A program made the position numbers and the translations under genes. This document shows positions 24,639 to 32,509 of a stretch of DNA of 64,000 nt, one piece after another. Within the stretch, counting starts at the first letter, position 1. Every line of letters begins with the position of its first letter. Source of the stretch: JAIBJN01 sp963775505 (GTDB lineage Bacteria > Actinomycetota > Thermoleophilia > Gaiellales > Gaiellaceae); assembly GCA_963775505.1 (NCBI GenBank), contig CAVZIL010000008.1, positions 310,001 to 374,000 on the forward strand, written 5' to 3'. A model generated the notes under the pieces. That model worked only from the letters and a program-made list of their open reading frames with translations, was not told the origin of the DNA and did not search any database.

Positions 24639-25034
24639 TTCGTTCGTTCGGAGGCGACGGACTCGACGGCACAGAGGTGATGGACATCTGAGGAGACAGA
24701 GACCGAATCGAGGCCCCGCCTGAGAGAGAAAGTCTCGCGGCGCTGAGCTGTAAATAAGACGCAGGAATGGAAGCGTTGGCTTTAGCCTGCACATTTTGCA
24801 GCGAAGCACCCCGAGCACGGGCTCCAAAGCCCCTCCACGAAGGACGCCGACGACCGGCGATCCAGGGACGAAGGGTAGGCGAGTGGCTTGGACAACACCG
24901 CTCGGCACGGGCCGCGCGGGACAGTGGAAGCGACGCTCGCACCTGCGTCGATCTCCCAGACCCGGGAGATGGACGGAGATGCGGGCTCGGCCCGGCTCCG
25001 TCCCGTACACCCTTGGACCTGAAAGGAGGAAGCG
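24639..25034 (+). other. Non-coding stretch upstream of the rtcB-linked genes
   Basis: About 395 bases without a convincing gene. It contains a locally AT-richer patch near 24745-24800 (including the inverted pair TGCA...TTGCA) and ends with a strong AAAGGAGGAAGCG ribosome site for the next ORF. Open frames in it lack ribosome sites and coding bias. A promoter and long 5' leader for the rtcB-linked genes is likely, but no consensus promoter stands out. Confidence 0.5.
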
Positions 25035-25448
25035 ATGCCAACACTGGTCACACGCGCGACGCGCGCTCCAGCTCCTGCTCGGCCGGTAGGCCGGAGTGAG
25101 GCACGCGTCGACGAGCGCGTGCGTCTCGACCGTCCGCACCTCGGCGGCTCGGAGCTCGTCCGGGCCTTCGTCGAGGACACGTCCGGTCTCGCGCACGCTC
25201 TCGCGGCCACGCCGCGCTCGCCGCGGCTCGGGCTCCGGATCGCCGACTGCTCGAGCCTGATCGCGCTCGAGTTCTCGCTCGAGTCGGTCGACCGGCGCGA
25301 GAACTCGCTCGACAAGATCGACACGCTGCTCGGCGTGCTGCATCGCTTCCAGGCCGGCCTGGCGGCGGAGGCCGAGCTCTGCGCCGAGCGGGAGCTCGAC
25401 GCCGCGATGCAGCACCAGACGTTCGACATCGCCCGTCTCGCCCTCTGA
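25035..25448 (+). CDS. Unrecognised 137-residue protein upstream of rtcB
   Basis: Opens with an ideal GGAGG ribosome site. The first 45 residues are basic and Pro/Arg-rich. Residues 45-135 are a compact domain with GLRIADCSSLIALEFSLESVDRRENSLDKIDTLLGVLHRFQAGL and an Ala/Glu helix. No known family is recognised. The length resembles archease, the RtcB activator, but the archease metal-binding Asp pattern is not seen. Same strand as a second small gene and rtcB, with short gaps and similarly strong ribosome sites, so a shared operon is inferred. Confidence 0.6.
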   Translation: MPTLVTRATRAPAPARPVGRSEARVDERVRLDRPHLGGSELVRAFVEDTSGLAHALAATPRSPRLGLRIADCSSLIALEFSLESVDRRENSLDKIDTLLGVLHRFQAGLAAEAELCAERELDAAMQHQTFDIARLAL

Positions 25449-25503
25449 CAGCCGGGGGCGCGCCGGGCGCCCCTGAGCAAACGAATCGACAGAGGGAGGA
25501 GCG

Positions 25504-25707
25504 ATGCACCAGCTTCACCTGCTTCACCTGGAGGCCCGGCGTGTGCGTGAGGTGACGCCTCTCACCGCAGCCGAGACCTCCCTGCGAGCCCGCGAGCTCG
25601 CCCGCCTGCACGTCCGCGTCCGCGCCGGTCCGCGTCTCCAGCGTGGTCGGCCGGTCCTGACGGTTCTGCGGGCACGCCGGGCCCCGGCCGAGCCGGCCGG
25701 CGTCTAG
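25504..25707 (+). CDS. Unrecognised 67-residue basic protein
   Basis: A small Arg/Leu/Ala-rich protein (about one third basic or Leu) with a good GGAGG ribosome site before its ATG. The N-terminal HQLHLLHLEARRV repeats HLL/HLE units; the rest alternates Arg and hydrophobics, compatible with one or two amphipathic helices that could bind RNA. No family recognised. It lies between the 137-residue gene and rtcB. The coding call rests on ribosome site and position, so it is uncertain. Confidence 0.45.
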   Translation: MHQLHLLHLEARRVREVTPLTAAETSLRARELARLHVRVRAGPRLQRGRPVLTVLRARRAPAEPAGV

Positions 25708-25713
25708 CACCGC

Positions 25714-25745
25714 TCCGGAGCGCCTCCACCGGGAGGCGCTCCGGA
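25714..25745 (+). other. Perfect 14-base-pair hairpin in the rtcB leader
   Basis: TCCGGAGCGCCTCC and GGAGGCGCTCCGGA pair perfectly around the loop ACCG, 34 bases before the rtcB start. There is no T-run, so a simple terminator is unlikely. It may be an attenuator, a processing site or a protein-binding element controlling rtcB translation. Confidence 0.7.
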
Positions 25746-25779
25746 CCTGCGGCAGCATGCACACTGGAGGAAGGAAGCA

Positions 25780-27012
25780 ATGATGAAGGTCAAGACCTTC
25801 GGCCCGGTCGACCAGCGCAGCCTCTCGCAGCTCGAGCGCTGCATGGAGGCCGGTGACGCCGAGCTCGGCGTTCTCTGCGCCGACCACCATCCCGGCTACT
25901 CCCAGCCGATCGGCGGTGGGATCGCCTACGAGGGCTTCGTGTCGCCCTCGGGCGTCGGCTACGACATCGGCTGCGGGAACAAGGCGGGGCGAACGGAGCT
26001 GACGCGTGCCGATCTCGAGGCCCTCGGAGGCGTCGAGGCGATCATGCGGGAGATCGCGCGGCGCATCTCCTTCGGGGTCGGCGTCCAGGCGGCGGAGCGC
26101 GTCGACCACCCGGTGCTCGACCGGATCCGGCGCGCCGACTTCGCGCCCCAGCGGCAGCTCGCCTCGCTCGCCGAGGCCCAGCTCGGCTCCGTCGGCTCGG
26201 GCAACCACTACGTCAACCTGATGGAGGACGAGGAGGGCCTCGTCTGGGTCGGCGTCCACTTCGGCTCGCGCGGGTTCGGCCACAAGACCGCCTCGGGCTT
26301 CCTCGCCCTGGCGCAGGGCCTGCCGTTCGACGGACGGGCGGTCGAGGGCGAGATGGACTCCCCACCCGTCCTCTTCCCGGTCGGCTCCGAGCTCGGTGAC
26401 GCCTACGTCGCGGCGATGGAGCTGGCCGGCGAGTACGCGTACGCCGGTCGCGATGTCGTCGTCGCCAAGGTGCTCGAGATCCTGGGCGCCGACGCGGTGC
26501 ACGAGGTGCACAACCACCACAACTTCGCCTGGCGCGAGGAGCACCTCGGCCGCACCTACTGGATCGTTCGCAAGGGCTGCACGCCCGCGTTTCCCGGTCA
26601 GGAGGGCTTCGTCGGCGGCTCGATGGGCGACGAGTCGGTCATCCTCGAGGGCGTCGCCGGCGAGGAGGCCGAGGAGTCGCTCTACTCCACCGTCCACGGG
26701 GCCGGCCGCGTGATGAGCCGGTCGCAGGCGGCCGGCCGCTTCCGCCGCCGCAAGCAGGTCGTCGACGGGAAGAAGGTGTGGGTCGAAGAGCAGGTCAAGC
26801 CCGGCGTCGTGGACTGGCCCGCCGTGCAGGCTCGCCTGCGCGGGCAGGGCATTGTTCTCGTCGGCGGCGGCGCGGACGAGGCTCCGGAGGTCTACCGACG
26901 CCTCCCCGACGTGCTGGCCGCGCACGCGGGGTCGATCCTCGTGAAGCACACGCTTCGCCCGCTCGGCGTCGCCATGGCCGGCCGGGACGTCTTCGACCCG
27001 TACAAGGACTAG
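25780..27012 (+). CDS. rtcB: RtcB-family RNA ligase
   Basis: A 410-residue RNA ligase that joins 2',3'-cyclic phosphate (or 3'-phosphate) and 5'-OH ends using GTP and Mn2+. Family landmarks are visible: GVGYDIGCGNKAG near residue 62 (metal Asp and Cys), GSVGSGNHYVNLM near 143, HFGSRGFGHK near 163, VHNHHNFAWREEH near 245, GSMGDESVILEG near 281, and HGAGRVMSRSQA near 306, whose His accepts GMP. It is at the short end of the family. GGAGGAAGG precedes the ATG. Upstream hairpin and two small unknown genes suggest a dedicated RNA-repair unit. Confidence 0.93.
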   Translation: MMKVKTFGPVDQRSLSQLERCMEAGDAELGVLCADHHPGYSQPIGGGIAYEGFVSPSGVGYDIGCGNKAGRTELTRADLEALGGVEAIMREIARRISFGVGVQAAERVDHPVLDRIRRADFAPQRQLASLAEAQLGSVGSGNHYVNLMEDEEGLVWVGVHFGSRGFGHKTASGFLALAQGLPFDGRAVEGEMDSPPVLFPVGSELGDAYVAAMELAGEYAYAGRDVVVAKVLEILGADAVHEVHNHHNFAWREEHLGRTYWIVRKGCTPAFPGQEGFVGGSMGDESVILEGVAGEEAEESLYSTVHGAGRVMSRSQAAGRFRRRKQVVDGKKVWVEEQVKPGVVDWPAVQARLRGQGIVLVGGGADEAPEVYRRLPDVLAAHAGSILVKHTLRPLGVAMAGRDVFDPYKD

Positions 27013-27028
27013 CTAGACTGCGCCGCGC

Positions 27029-27478
27029 GTGAGCGGGCTGGACGACATTCTCGGCGGGCTCATGGGCGGCAAGGGCGGCTCGGGCGGCCTCGACGACGTT
27101 CTCGGCGGCCTGACGGGCGGGCGCGGCGGGAGCGGGATGTCGGCCCTCCTCCCCGTCGTCGGGGGCCTGCTGGCGAGCGGAGGGCTCTCCAAGATCATGG
27201 GCGGCCTCAAGGCAAACGGCCTTGCCGAGCAGGCCGACTCCTGGGTGGGAACTGGCCCAAACAAGCCGGTCACCGGATCGCAGGTCGAACAGGCGGCCGG
27301 CAAGGAACAGATCCAGCAGATCGCTCAGCAGCTCGGCGTCTCGGAGTCCCAGGCCGCCGACGCGGTGGCGACGGTCCTGCCCGAGGTGGTCGACAAGGTC
27401 TCCCCGGAGGGGAAGCTTCCGCCGGAGCAGGATCTCGACGCCGCCTTCGACAAGCTGGCGCAGGGCGGAGCCAGCTAG
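27029..27478 (+). CDS. YidB/DUF937-family protein
   Basis: A 149-residue protein. The first 45 residues are Gly-rich repeats (LDDILGGLMGGKGGSGGLDDVLGGLTGG). Residues 45-145 carry the YidB/DUF937 helical domain with LLPVVGGLLASGGLSKIMGGL, DSWVGTGPNKPVTGSQVEQAAG and LGVSESQAADAVATVLPEVVDKVSP. Function is unknown for the family. GTG start 16 bases after the rtcB stop makes read-through likely. Confidence 0.85.
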   Translation: MSGLDDILGGLMGGKGGSGGLDDVLGGLTGGRGGSGMSALLPVVGGLLASGGLSKIMGGLKANGLAEQADSWVGTGPNKPVTGSQVEQAAGKEQIQQIAQQLGVSESQAADAVATVLPEVVDKVSPEGKLPPEQDLDAAFDKLAQGGAS

Positions 27479-27507
27479 CACGCTGGTACCGGCCGGGCTC
27501 GACCCGG

Positions 27508-28395
27508 TCAGATGTCGCCGGTGAAGGTGTCGCAGGTGCCCGGGTTGCCGGTCTCGTAGCCCCGCGTGAACCACTCCTGACGCTGCGCGGAGGAGCCGTG
27601 CGTCCAGCTCTCGGGGTTCACCCTGCCCTGGACCGCCTCCTGGATGCGGTCGTCGCCAACGGCCGCGGCGGCGTCGAGGGCATCGGCGATGTCGGCCTGC
27701 GTGAGTTGGGTGAGGAAGCCTGTCTCGACGGCGTTTGCCGCCCAGACCCCCGCGAAGCAGTCGGCCTGCAGCTCGACCCGGACCGCCCGGCTCTCCGCGC
27801 CCTGGTCCTGCGGGCCGTCGAGGACTCCGAGGAGGTTCTGGACGTGGTGCCCGTACTCGTGCGCGATGACGTAAGCCTGCGCGAACGGCCCGCCCTGGGC
27901 GCCGAAGCGAGAGCGGAGCTCGTCGAAGAAGCCGAGGTCGATGTAGACGTACTGGTCGGCCGGGCAGTAGAACGGGCCCATCGCCGACGAGGCGAAGCCG
28001 CAGCCGCTGTCGATCGATTCCGTGAAGAACCGGGTGCGGGCCGGCACGTACTCCCGCCCGCCGCCGGTGAAGGCGTCCGTCCAGTAGCTCTGGATCGAGT
28101 TGACGTAGCCGACGATGCGGCAGTCCTCGCGCTCGTCGGCGTCGGCGCCCGTTCGGCACTCCTGCGCGAGGTCGCTGTTGTTCGCCGCTGGGGTGCCTGC
28201 GGACTGGCCGGCGAGGTTCCCGAGCTCGCCGAGGCCGCCGCCGGTGACGTTCCCTCCGAGGAAGATGATGAGCAGCGTGACGACGAGGCCGATGCCGCCG
28301 CCGCCGACGGCGAGCCCGCCCCTGCGCATGCGGCGGCCGCGCAGGTCTTCCACCTGCGACGTGTCGAGCTTGGCGTCGTCCCGGAAGTCGGGCAA
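27508..28395 (-). CDS. Neutral zinc metallopeptidase (YpfJ-like)
   Basis: A 295-residue membrane-anchored zinc peptidase. The cytosolic basic N-terminus precedes one transmembrane helix near residues 27-46, then a disordered linker. The extracellular domain has VNSIQSYWTDAF, the FFDELRSRFGA helix and the zinc motif YVIAHEYGHHVQNLLG near 175, with the third ligand probably the Glu in ELQADCFAGVWAAN near 209. The start appears to be TTG, as the family N-terminus MxDFRDDAKLDTSQVEDLRGRR begins there. Substrate unknown. It is preceded, with a seven-base gap, by an ABM-like gene on the same strand. Confidence 0.9.
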   Translation of the reverse strand: MPDFRDDAKLDTSQVEDLRGRRMRRGGLAVGGGGIGLVVTLLIIFLGGNVTGGGLGELGNLAGQSAGTPAANNSDLAQECRTGADADEREDCRIVGYVNSIQSYWTDAFTGGGREYVPARTRFFTESIDSGCGFASSAMGPFYCPADQYVYIDLGFFDELRSRFGAQGGPFAQAYVIAHEYGHHVQNLLGVLDGPQDQGAESRAVRVELQADCFAGVWAANAVETGFLTQLTQADIADALDAAAAVGDDRIQEAVQGRVNPESWTHGSSAQRQEWFTRGYETGNPGTCDTFTGDI

Positions 28396-28401
28396 CGGGC
28401 G

Positions 28402-29040
28402 TCAGCCCGCCCTGCCCGGCCCCAGCGCCTCGAACATGACGACCTCGTAGCGCTCGACGCTCGTCACCGTCGTCTGGAGGCCGGCGGCGATCTCGTTGCG
28501 AAGGCCCGCGCCGCTCGCGACCTCGTCGTCGAGCGCCTCTTTGGTCGACCAGAACGTGATCCCGATCGACCGGCCGCCGGGCGCGTCGAGGAGCGCGATC
28601 CAGCCGCGAAAGCCGGTCGCGTCGCGGAACCAGTCGACGAGGTCCTCCCGGAAGGTGCGCAGCCCCTCCTCGATGCTCTCCGGAGGGCCCGCGAAGTTCG
28701 TGAACCGTGCGACGGCAGGTGTCTCCTTGTCGGAGGCGGGCTCCATCAGCTCCTCGCCGACGAACAGCTCGTACCGATCCACGCTCTCGAGCTCCGCGCC
28801 GGCCGTGGCGACCATGCTCTCGCGGACCTCACGCCGGCTGCGTTCGCTCCGCTCGAGGGCGTCCAGGCTGTCCCAGAAGCTCACGATGCGAGCGTTACCC
28901 GTTCCCGGGTCGCCGAGAACCAGCAGCCCCCGGTAGCCGTCGAACCCGCGCAGCCAGGAAAGCATGGACTCGGCCGCCATCCCGGCGGTGGCGCTCACGT
29001 CGGGCCCGCCCCCGCGGACGGTCGTGAGGCTCGCGTGCAC
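28402..29040 (-). CDS. Two-repeat ABM-like (antibiotic monooxygenase fold) protein
   Basis: A 212-residue protein with two ferredoxin-like repeats. Each repeat ends in a GFRGWIALLD or GYRGLLVLGD strand followed by IVSFWDSLDALERSE or GITFWSTKEALDDE, the pattern of antibiotic biosynthesis monooxygenase-type domains. No catalytic residue set can be named, so it may be a monooxygenase, a heme-handling protein or a stress protein. GTG 29040 gives a complete first repeat. It lies 10 bases after the MarR regulator's stop on the same strand, suggesting a regulator-enzyme pair. Confidence 0.7.
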   Translation of the reverse strand: MHASLTTVRGGGPDVSATAGMAAESMLSWLRGFDGYRGLLVLGDPGTGNARIVSFWDSLDALERSERSRREVRESMVATAGAELESVDRYELFVGEELMEPASDKETPAVARFTNFAGPPESIEEGLRTFREDLVDWFRDATGFRGWIALLDAPGGRSIGITFWSTKEALDDEVASGAGLRNEIAAGLQTTVTSVERYEVVMFEALGPGRAG

Positions 29041-29050
29041 GGAGGGAAGA

Positions 29051-29497
29051 TTAGAGCTCTCTAGCGCGGACCGAGCCCAGGAGCGCCCGGAGCTCGCCGA
29101 GCAGGCCCTGGATACGGTCGTATCCGAGCTCGTCCCGCACCCGGCGCTGCGCGTCGCGCCACGCCGGTCGGGCCGCGTCGAGGCGCGCCAGGCCCTCCGG
29201 GCTGAGCGCCAGCACCCGGCGCCGGCGGTCCTCGCCGGCTTCCTGCTCGACGAGCGCGGCGCGTACAAGCGGGGCGACCTCGCGCGCGAGCGTCGACCGG
29301 TCCATGGCGAGTCGGGCCGCGAGATGCCCGACGGGCGCAGGGCCTTCCACCTCGAGGCGGGCGAGGATCGAGTACTGCGTCGTGCGCAGGCCGTGCGGTG
29401 CGAGCGCCTGGTCGTAGAGGCGGGCGACTGCGCGCGTCGCCATGCGAAGCGTCGCGCAGACGCACGGGGACTCGACCGGCTCGGCAGGTGCGTTCAT
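29051..29497 (-). CDS. MarR-family transcriptional regulator
   Basis: A 148-residue winged-helix regulator. The fold order is TLRMATRAVARLYDQALAPHGLRTTQYSILARLEVEG (helices 1-2), VGHLAARLAMDRSTLAREVAPLVRAALVEQEAGEDRRRRVLALSPEG (recognition helix and wing) and the C-terminal dimer helix. Divergent from an MFS transporter with a palindrome in the 40-base gap, the usual layout for a repressor of an efflux pump and of itself. Ligand unknown, though ACATLRMATRAVA resembles drug-sensing members. Confidence 0.92.
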   Translation of the reverse strand: MNAPAEPVESPCVCATLRMATRAVARLYDQALAPHGLRTTQYSILARLEVEGPAPVGHLAARLAMDRSTLAREVAPLVRAALVEQEAGEDRRRRVLALSPEGLARLDAARPAWRDAQRRVRDELGYDRIQGLLGELRALLGSVRAREL

Positions 29498-29501
29498 CGA
29501 G

Positions 29502-29521
29502 ATAGGAGTATATCCCCCTAT
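29502..29521. promoter_or_regulatory. Candidate MarR operator
   Basis: ATAGGAGTATATCCCCCTAT is an imperfect palindrome, eight of ten half-site positions matching, lying between the divergent MarR and MFS starts. A MarR dimer bound there would block both promoters. Confidence 0.55.
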
Positions 29522-29537
29522 TTGGTAGGCTCGGCCC

Positions 29538-30797
29538 GTGCGAGGACGCCTGCACTACGCGTGGGTCGTCGTCGGCGTCGGCTTCGTCGCCCTCGTGATG
29601 TCGGCAGGCTTCCGGTCGACCGCCGGCGTCCTCCTCCTTCCCCTGCACGACGAGTTCGGCTGGAGCCACGAGACGATCGGTCTGGCCGTCTCCCTCAATC
29701 TCCTCTGCTTCGGCCTGGGCGCGCCCTTCGCCGCCGCGCTCGTCGAGCGCTTCGGCATGCGGCTGGTCGTCTCGGGAGCCCTTGCCGTCATCGCGCTTTC
29801 CTCGCTGCTGACGCTCGGGATGACGGAGCCCTGGCAGCTCTTCCTCCTCTGGGGCGTTGTCAACGGCACGGCCACGGGCGCCGTCTCGGTGCCGCTCGCG
29901 GCGATCATCGCCAATCGCTGGTTCGTGACGCGTCGCGGCCTCGTCACCGGGATCCTCACGGCGAGCAACGCCTCCGGGCAACTCGTCTTCCTCCCGCTCC
30001 TCGCCTGGATCGCCGGCTTCGACTGGCGTTACGCGGCCCTTCTCGTGGCCGTCGCGGCGCTCGGCCTCGTCCTCCCACTCGTCCTCGCGCTCATGCGGGA
30101 CCGGCCGGGAGAGGTCGGCGCTCGGCCGTACGGAGCCGATCCCGGCTGGGAGGAGCCGCCGGCCGCGCCTGCCGCCTTCGGGGCGGCTGTCGCGGGGCTC
30201 CGGCTTGCGGTCCGCTCGCGCACGTTCTGGGTGCTCGCGGGGACCTTCTTCATCTGCGGTGCGACGACGAACGGGCTCGTCTCGACGCACCTGATCCCGG
30301 CCGCGCACGACCACGGCATCGCGCAGGTGAGCGCGGCCGCCCTGCTCGCGCTCATCGGCGTCTTCGACATCGTCGGCACGGTCGGATCGGGCTGGCTCAC
30401 CGACCGCTTCGACCCCCGGAAGCTCCTGCTCGCCTACTACGGCTTCCGCGGTCTCGCGCTCCTGGCGCTTCCCGTCGCGTTCGACTCCCGCTTCGCGGCG
30501 CTCGTCGCCTTCGCGGTCGTCTATGGGCTCGACTGGGTGGCGACCGTGCCGCCCACCTCGGCGCTCGCGACGGCGACGTTCCCCCGCCAGGCGGGCGTCG
30601 TCTTCGCGTGGATCTTCAGCGCCCACCAGTTCGGCGCCGCGGCGGCGGCCTGGGCTGCCGGGCTCGTGCGCACCTCGACTGGCGAGTACACGGTCGCCTG
30701 GGCCGTCGCCGGCGGGCTCGCAGTCGCCGCGGCGCTCGCAGTGCTGCTCATCAGCGTGACCCCCCGGCGCCCCGCGGAGGCGCCCGCGACAGCCTAG
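29538..30797 (+). CDS. MFS transporter (efflux-type)
   Basis: A 419-residue permease with 12 predicted membrane segments. N-terminal HYAWVVVGVGFVALVMSAGFRSTAGVLLLPL is typical of the OFA/monocarboxylate-like group of the major facilitator superfamily. The loop 2-3 motif is SLNLLCFGLGAPFAAALVERFGMRLVV, and a second copy-like DRFDPRKLLLAYYGFRGLALLALP occurs in the second half (loop 8-9). Divergent MarR gene and operator point to inducible export of a small organic compound. GTG start. Confidence 0.9.
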   Translation: MRGRLHYAWVVVGVGFVALVMSAGFRSTAGVLLLPLHDEFGWSHETIGLAVSLNLLCFGLGAPFAAALVERFGMRLVVSGALAVIALSSLLTLGMTEPWQLFLLWGVVNGTATGAVSVPLAAIIANRWFVTRRGLVTGILTASNASGQLVFLPLLAWIAGFDWRYAALLVAVAALGLVLPLVLALMRDRPGEVGARPYGADPGWEEPPAAPAAFGAAVAGLRLAVRSRTFWVLAGTFFICGATTNGLVSTHLIPAAHDHGIAQVSAAALLALIGVFDIVGTVGSGWLTDRFDPRKLLLAYYGFRGLALLALPVAFDSRFAALVAFAVVYGLDWVATVPPTSALATATFPRQAGVVFAWIFSAHQFGAAAAAWAAGLVRTSTGEYTVAWAVAGGLAVAAALAVLLISVTPRRPAEAPATA

Positions 30798-31579
30798 CGC
30801 TCCCGAAGCGTCCCGCGGATCGTCACGGCGCCGCTCGTCTTCGCCTGCTCGGCCGCGCGCTCGAGGAAGGCGGCGTCCAGGCGCCTCGCCTCGTGGATCG
30901 GCTTGCCTTTCGCAAGGAGGCGCCACGGCGGCCCGTAACCCGGCGAGGGAGGGAGCCCCGCGCCGAGGCGGAGCGGAGCGAGCGTCCAGCCGCGCATGAG
31001 CCGGTTGAGGTCGAGGTGCCCGTCATGCCCGCGGATGCGACCTCTCGACGTGTACTGGTGGACGGCCACGCTCGGCCAGTCGCCGACGCGACGGACCGAG
31101 TGGACCTTGCCGTCGTTCGGCCCGTAGTTGGCGAGCCAGAGCGGGTAGCGCGAGAAGCCCGGGGCGTTTCCTACCGTCGACGTCCAGAAGGACGTGTACG
31201 TATAGAGGATCGGCGGCTGTCCGATGCGCTTCTCGATCCGCTCGAGCCAGAGTCTCGCCCAGCGCGCCAGCTGGCGGGGCCCGAGGCCGGCGTGCTCGAA
31301 GTCGAGCACGGGGAGGAGGTCGCCCGGCTCGGGCGTCGCCACCTCGAGGAAGTGGTCGGCCTCGGCGAGTGGGCCGTCGTCGGCATCGGGCCGCGCGAAG
31401 TGGTAGGCGCCGACCGGGATGCCCTGACGCCTTGCCGCGGCGCGGTGGCGCTCGTACGTCGGGTTGACGTAGCCGGTGCCCTCGGTCGCCTTGACGAACC
31501 CGAACTCGACTCCCGCGTCCTTCACCGCCTTCCAGGAGATCGAGCGCTGCCAGGCCGAGACGTCGATTCCCAGGACCAT
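30794..31579 (-). CDS. GH25-type lysozyme-like muramidase
   Basis: A 261-residue glycosyl hydrolase family 25 protein. The N-terminal GIDVSAWQRSISWKAVKDAG motif, FGFVKATEGTGYVNPTYERH near 25, AYHFARPD near 60 and the acid pair in LLPVLDFEHAGLG near 86 (Asp and Glu) fit the muramidase active site. There is no clear signal peptide at this start, so export is uncertain. It could remodel peptidoglycan. Its start lies about 95 bases from the divergent L,D-transpeptidase gene, another wall enzyme, so co-regulation is plausible. Confidence 0.85.
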   Translation of the reverse strand: MVLGIDVSAWQRSISWKAVKDAGVEFGFVKATEGTGYVNPTYERHRAAARRQGIPVGAYHFARPDADDGPLAEADHFLEVATPEPGDLLPVLDFEHAGLGPRQLARWARLWLERIEKRIGQPPILYTYTSFWTSTVGNAPGFSRYPLWLANYGPNDGKVHSVRRVGDWPSVAVHQYTSRGRIRGHDGHLDLNRLMRGWTLAPLRLGAGLPPSPGYGPPWRLLAKGKPIHEARRLDAAFLERAAEQAKTSGAVTIRGTLRER

Positions 31580-31673
31580 GGTCTCAAGTCTCCCAGACCG
31601 GGCGCCGACGGTGGAAGGGCATCCCTCGTTCGAGTGAACGAGGGGCAGGGAGCGCAACCCGATCACCGTAGGC

Positions 31674-32507
31674 ATGGGACGCTTTTACCTGCCGCCACAG
31701 GTCATCGTTGTCGTGGCCGTCCTCGCGGCCGTCGGCGCCGTCCTCCTCGTGCTCGCGCGTCCGGCGTCCGGGCGGGAGGCGTCCCAACCGGCTCCCGCGC
31801 CCGTCCAGCCGCCGGTGGCGGTCGCAGCGGCCGAGCCCGTCGCCGAGCCTGAGCCCCAGCCCGAGCCCGAGCCGGCTGCAGCTGCCGCCGTCCGGCGCGA
31901 TCCCGGCTTCCTCGTGCTCGAGCCCGCGCCCGGTCACCGGCTCGTCGTCCGCTCGCGTCCAGGCGGCCGCGTCGTCGCTCGTCTCGGCGCCCGCACCGAG
32001 TTCGGATCCCGGACCACCGTCGCCGTCGCGGCGAAGCGGGGCCGGTGGCTCGGGGTCGTCACGACGCACCTCCCGAACGGTCGGCTCGGCTGGGTCGATC
32101 CCGACCGGGGCGCCGTCGTCTCGCGGCGAACGCGCGTGAGCGTGCGGATCGACGTCTCCGCCCGCCGCCTCGTCGTGCGGCGGGGCGAGCGCGTTCTCCG
32201 CCGGATCACGATCGCCGTGGGCCGCCCGAGCTCGCCGACTCCGAGGGGCCGCTTCGCCATCACCGACAAGCTCGCCGGCTCCCGCTTCAGCGCCTCGTAC
32301 GGCTGCTGCATCCTCGCGCTCTCGGCCCATCAGCCGAACCTCCCGGCGGGGTGGCAGGGCGGCGACCGGATCGCGGTCCACGGCACGAACGACCCGGGCT
32401 CGATCGGCACGGCGGCGTCGGCCGGCTGCCCGCGGGCCAGCGACCGCGACATGCGCTACCTCTTCCGCACGGTCCCGCTCGGAGCGCCGGTCTTCGTCCG
32501 CAGGTAG
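31674..32507 (+). CDS. L,D-transpeptidase (YkuD family)
   Basis: A 277-residue secreted or anchored wall enzyme. One membrane segment spans residues 8-28, followed by a Pro/Ala/Glu-rich linker to about 75. A beta region with SRPGGRVVARLGARTEFG follows, then the YkuD domain from about 150: VSVRIDVSARRLVVRRGER, ITIAVGRPSSPTPRGRFAITDK, IAVHGTND near 243 and the catalytic Cys in SAGCPRASDRDMRYL near 256. It forms 3-3 peptidoglycan cross-links or tethers proteins. The linker places the domain in the wall. Confidence 0.92.
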   Translation: MGRFYLPPQVIVVVAVLAAVGAVLLVLARPASGREASQPAPAPVQPPVAVAAAEPVAEPEPQPEPEPAAAAAVRRDPGFLVLEPAPGHRLVVRSRPGGRVVARLGARTEFGSRTTVAVAAKRGRWLGVVTTHLPNGRLGWVDPDRGAVVSRRTRVSVRIDVSARRLVVRRGERVLRRITIAVGRPSSPTPRGRFAITDKLAGSRFSASYGCCILALSAHQPNLPAGWQGGDRIAVHGTNDPGSIGTAASAGCPRASDRDMRYLFRTVPLGAPVFVRR

Positions 32508-32509
32508 GG

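Noticed and set aside
24767..25099. Plus-strand ORF starting MEALALACTFC in the rtcB leader
   Set aside because: Weak ribosome site, low coding bias, and it overlaps the start of the better supported 137-residue gene.
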